A DNA stretch of 64,000 nucleotides, taken from contig WBMW01003233.1 in assembly GCA_013396635.1 (NCBI GenBank), positions 1,179,444 through 1,243,443 on the forward strand. The letters are read 5' to 3'. The stretch's first letter is position 1, and each line of letters starts with the position of its first letter. This stretch comes from Penelope pileata (Eukaryota; Chordata; Aves; Galliformes; Cracidae). The position numbers and the translations under genes were made by a program. Below, piece after piece: positions 63,236-64,000 of this stretch. Below the pieces are notes generated by a model that worked only from the letters and a program-made list of their open reading frames with translations, made no database searches and had not been told where the DNA came from.

Positions 63236-63757
63236 TGTGGTGGTTTGACCCTGGCCAGCAGTTTAGCCCCCACCCAGACACTCCCTTTCTGTCTTGCACA
63301 GGGATGGGGAAAAAATTGGAAGAGCAAAGGCTGCAAGAAGACTTGCAGCTGAAGATAAAGACAATTTAATGAGTAAAGGAAAAGCTGTTCATGCAAGTAA
63401 AGCAGAATAAGGAATTCTTTCACTACTACCTGTCAGCAGGCAAACATTCAGACAGTTCATGGAAAGCTGGACTTTCAAGCACATGTAATGGTAACTTAAG
63501 AAGACAAGTATCACAACCATTAACATCCCTGCATCCTCCTTTTCCCAAGCTTTTATCTCTAATCATTACATTCTGGGGCATGGAATATCCCTTTGGCCAG
63601 CTGTGGCCAGCTGTCCTGGCTGTATCCCCTCCCAGCTTCTTGCACACTTCTAGCCTCCTCATTGGCAGGGCACAGTAGAAACTTCAAGAAAACTTCAGTG
63701 CACTGCTCATCAACAGTGAAAACACTGGCATGCTATCAATGCTGTTTTGGATTTGTG
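63236..63757 (-). mobile_element. Avian endogenous-retrovirus LTR-like fragment, probably minus strand
   Basis: From tgtggtggtttgaccctggc at 63236, the sequence follows the layout of a common avian ERV LTR: gggatggggaaaaaattgg, gaagataaagacaatttaatg, aaggaattctttcactac, cctttggccagctgtggcca, and cctggctgtatcccctccca. Similarity fades near 63757. The strand is inferred from the minus strand, which shows a TATA-like gataaaag (antisense of 63550-63560) followed about 180 bp later by an ATTAAA poly(A)-signal-like site (antisense of 63367-63372). This is the order expected for U3-R-U5. No internal retroviral genes are present in the window. Family assignment is from memory. Confidence 0.6.
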
Positions 63758-64000
63758 ACTAAAGCAATCCCCCTTTCTATCGGTACTGTCTTTAGAGCAT
63801 TTCTTTATTCACATATTAAATGCCTTATGAGGTTGCAATTATCCAGTGTGAACAGTATGGAAAAAATTAGAGCTTTCTGTTTCCTGACATGCTTGAGGGA
63901 AAGACACCTGCCATAATGCCCATTGGTTCAGTCTAGGAATCACCTCCTGCAGGGGTAGCAAGTGTGGCATGAGCTGTGCCAGCTGCTTCCAAAGGAGAGG
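63758..64000. other. Right edge of window, nothing recognised
   Basis: 243 bp of unique sequence without a supportable feature. The LTR-like element may continue into it in diverged form. Confidence 0.5.

Noticed and set aside
6026..64000. Search for KCTD12 (expected downstream neighbour of LMO7)
   Set aside because: KCTD12 has an essentially single-exon coding region of about 300 codons that would be obvious. No frame of that length exists, so the gene lies outside the window.
1..64000. CRISPR arrays, operons, tRNA or rRNA genes, tandem satellite arrays
   Set aside because: No regularly spaced direct repeats, no clustered same-strand genes, no convincing tRNA A/B boxes and no satellite were found. 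The DNA is a vertebrate intergenic region.

Overview
The window is vertebrate nuclear DNA, almost certainly from a bird. Two things support this. The first 6 kb carries the last exons of a LIM-domain gene that I recognise as LMO7. The interspersed repeats are the avian set: several CR1 LINE copies, two LTR fragments of avian endogenous-retrovirus type, and a decayed mariner of the kind known from chicken and relatives. A galliform bird is possible from the mariner, but this is not proven. There is no bacterial-style gene density, operon structure or CRISPR array, and nothing here looks like a new biological system.

Layout. 1-6025 (+ strand): 3' end of LMO7. Three coding exons (1121-1229, 2847-2949, 5280-5302) are separated by introns of 1,617 and 2,330 bp. 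Together they encode one complete LIM zinc-finger domain with all eight metal ligands, a short tail and the stop codon. A 3' UTR of about 0.7 kb follows, with a canonical poly(A) signal at 6000-6005.

6026-64000: AT-rich intergenic DNA with no protein-coding gene that I can support. In human, LMO7 is followed by a long gene-poor interval before KCTD12, and the emptiness here fits that arrangement. This block holds: a 5'-truncated CR1 LINE with broken reverse transcriptase (about 16445-17590, minus); an assembly gap (19926-20141) next to a run of 22 C; a short CR1 3' tail (34534-34726, minus); an LTR fragment split by a CR1-F-like insertion (about 35080-36152, plus); an old CR1/L3-like LINE remnant (about 47955-48545, plus); a MIR-like SINE candidate (about 48839-48970, plus); a CR1 (about 57612-58378, minus); a near full-length dead mariner with recognisable inverted ends (about 60361-61678, plus); and an LTR-like fragment at the right edge (about 63236-63757, probably minus).

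How the parts relate. Only LMO7 is likely to make protein, and its conserved C-terminal LIM module is what this window contributes. The transposable elements are independent fossils of different ages. The nested LTR/CR1 pair gives a relative order of insertion. The mariner shows how such copies die: CpG-type stop codons, a frameshift and loss of a catalytic aspartate. Regulatory elements of LMO7 or of a distant neighbour may lie in the unannotated intergenic stretches, but sequence alone does not show them.
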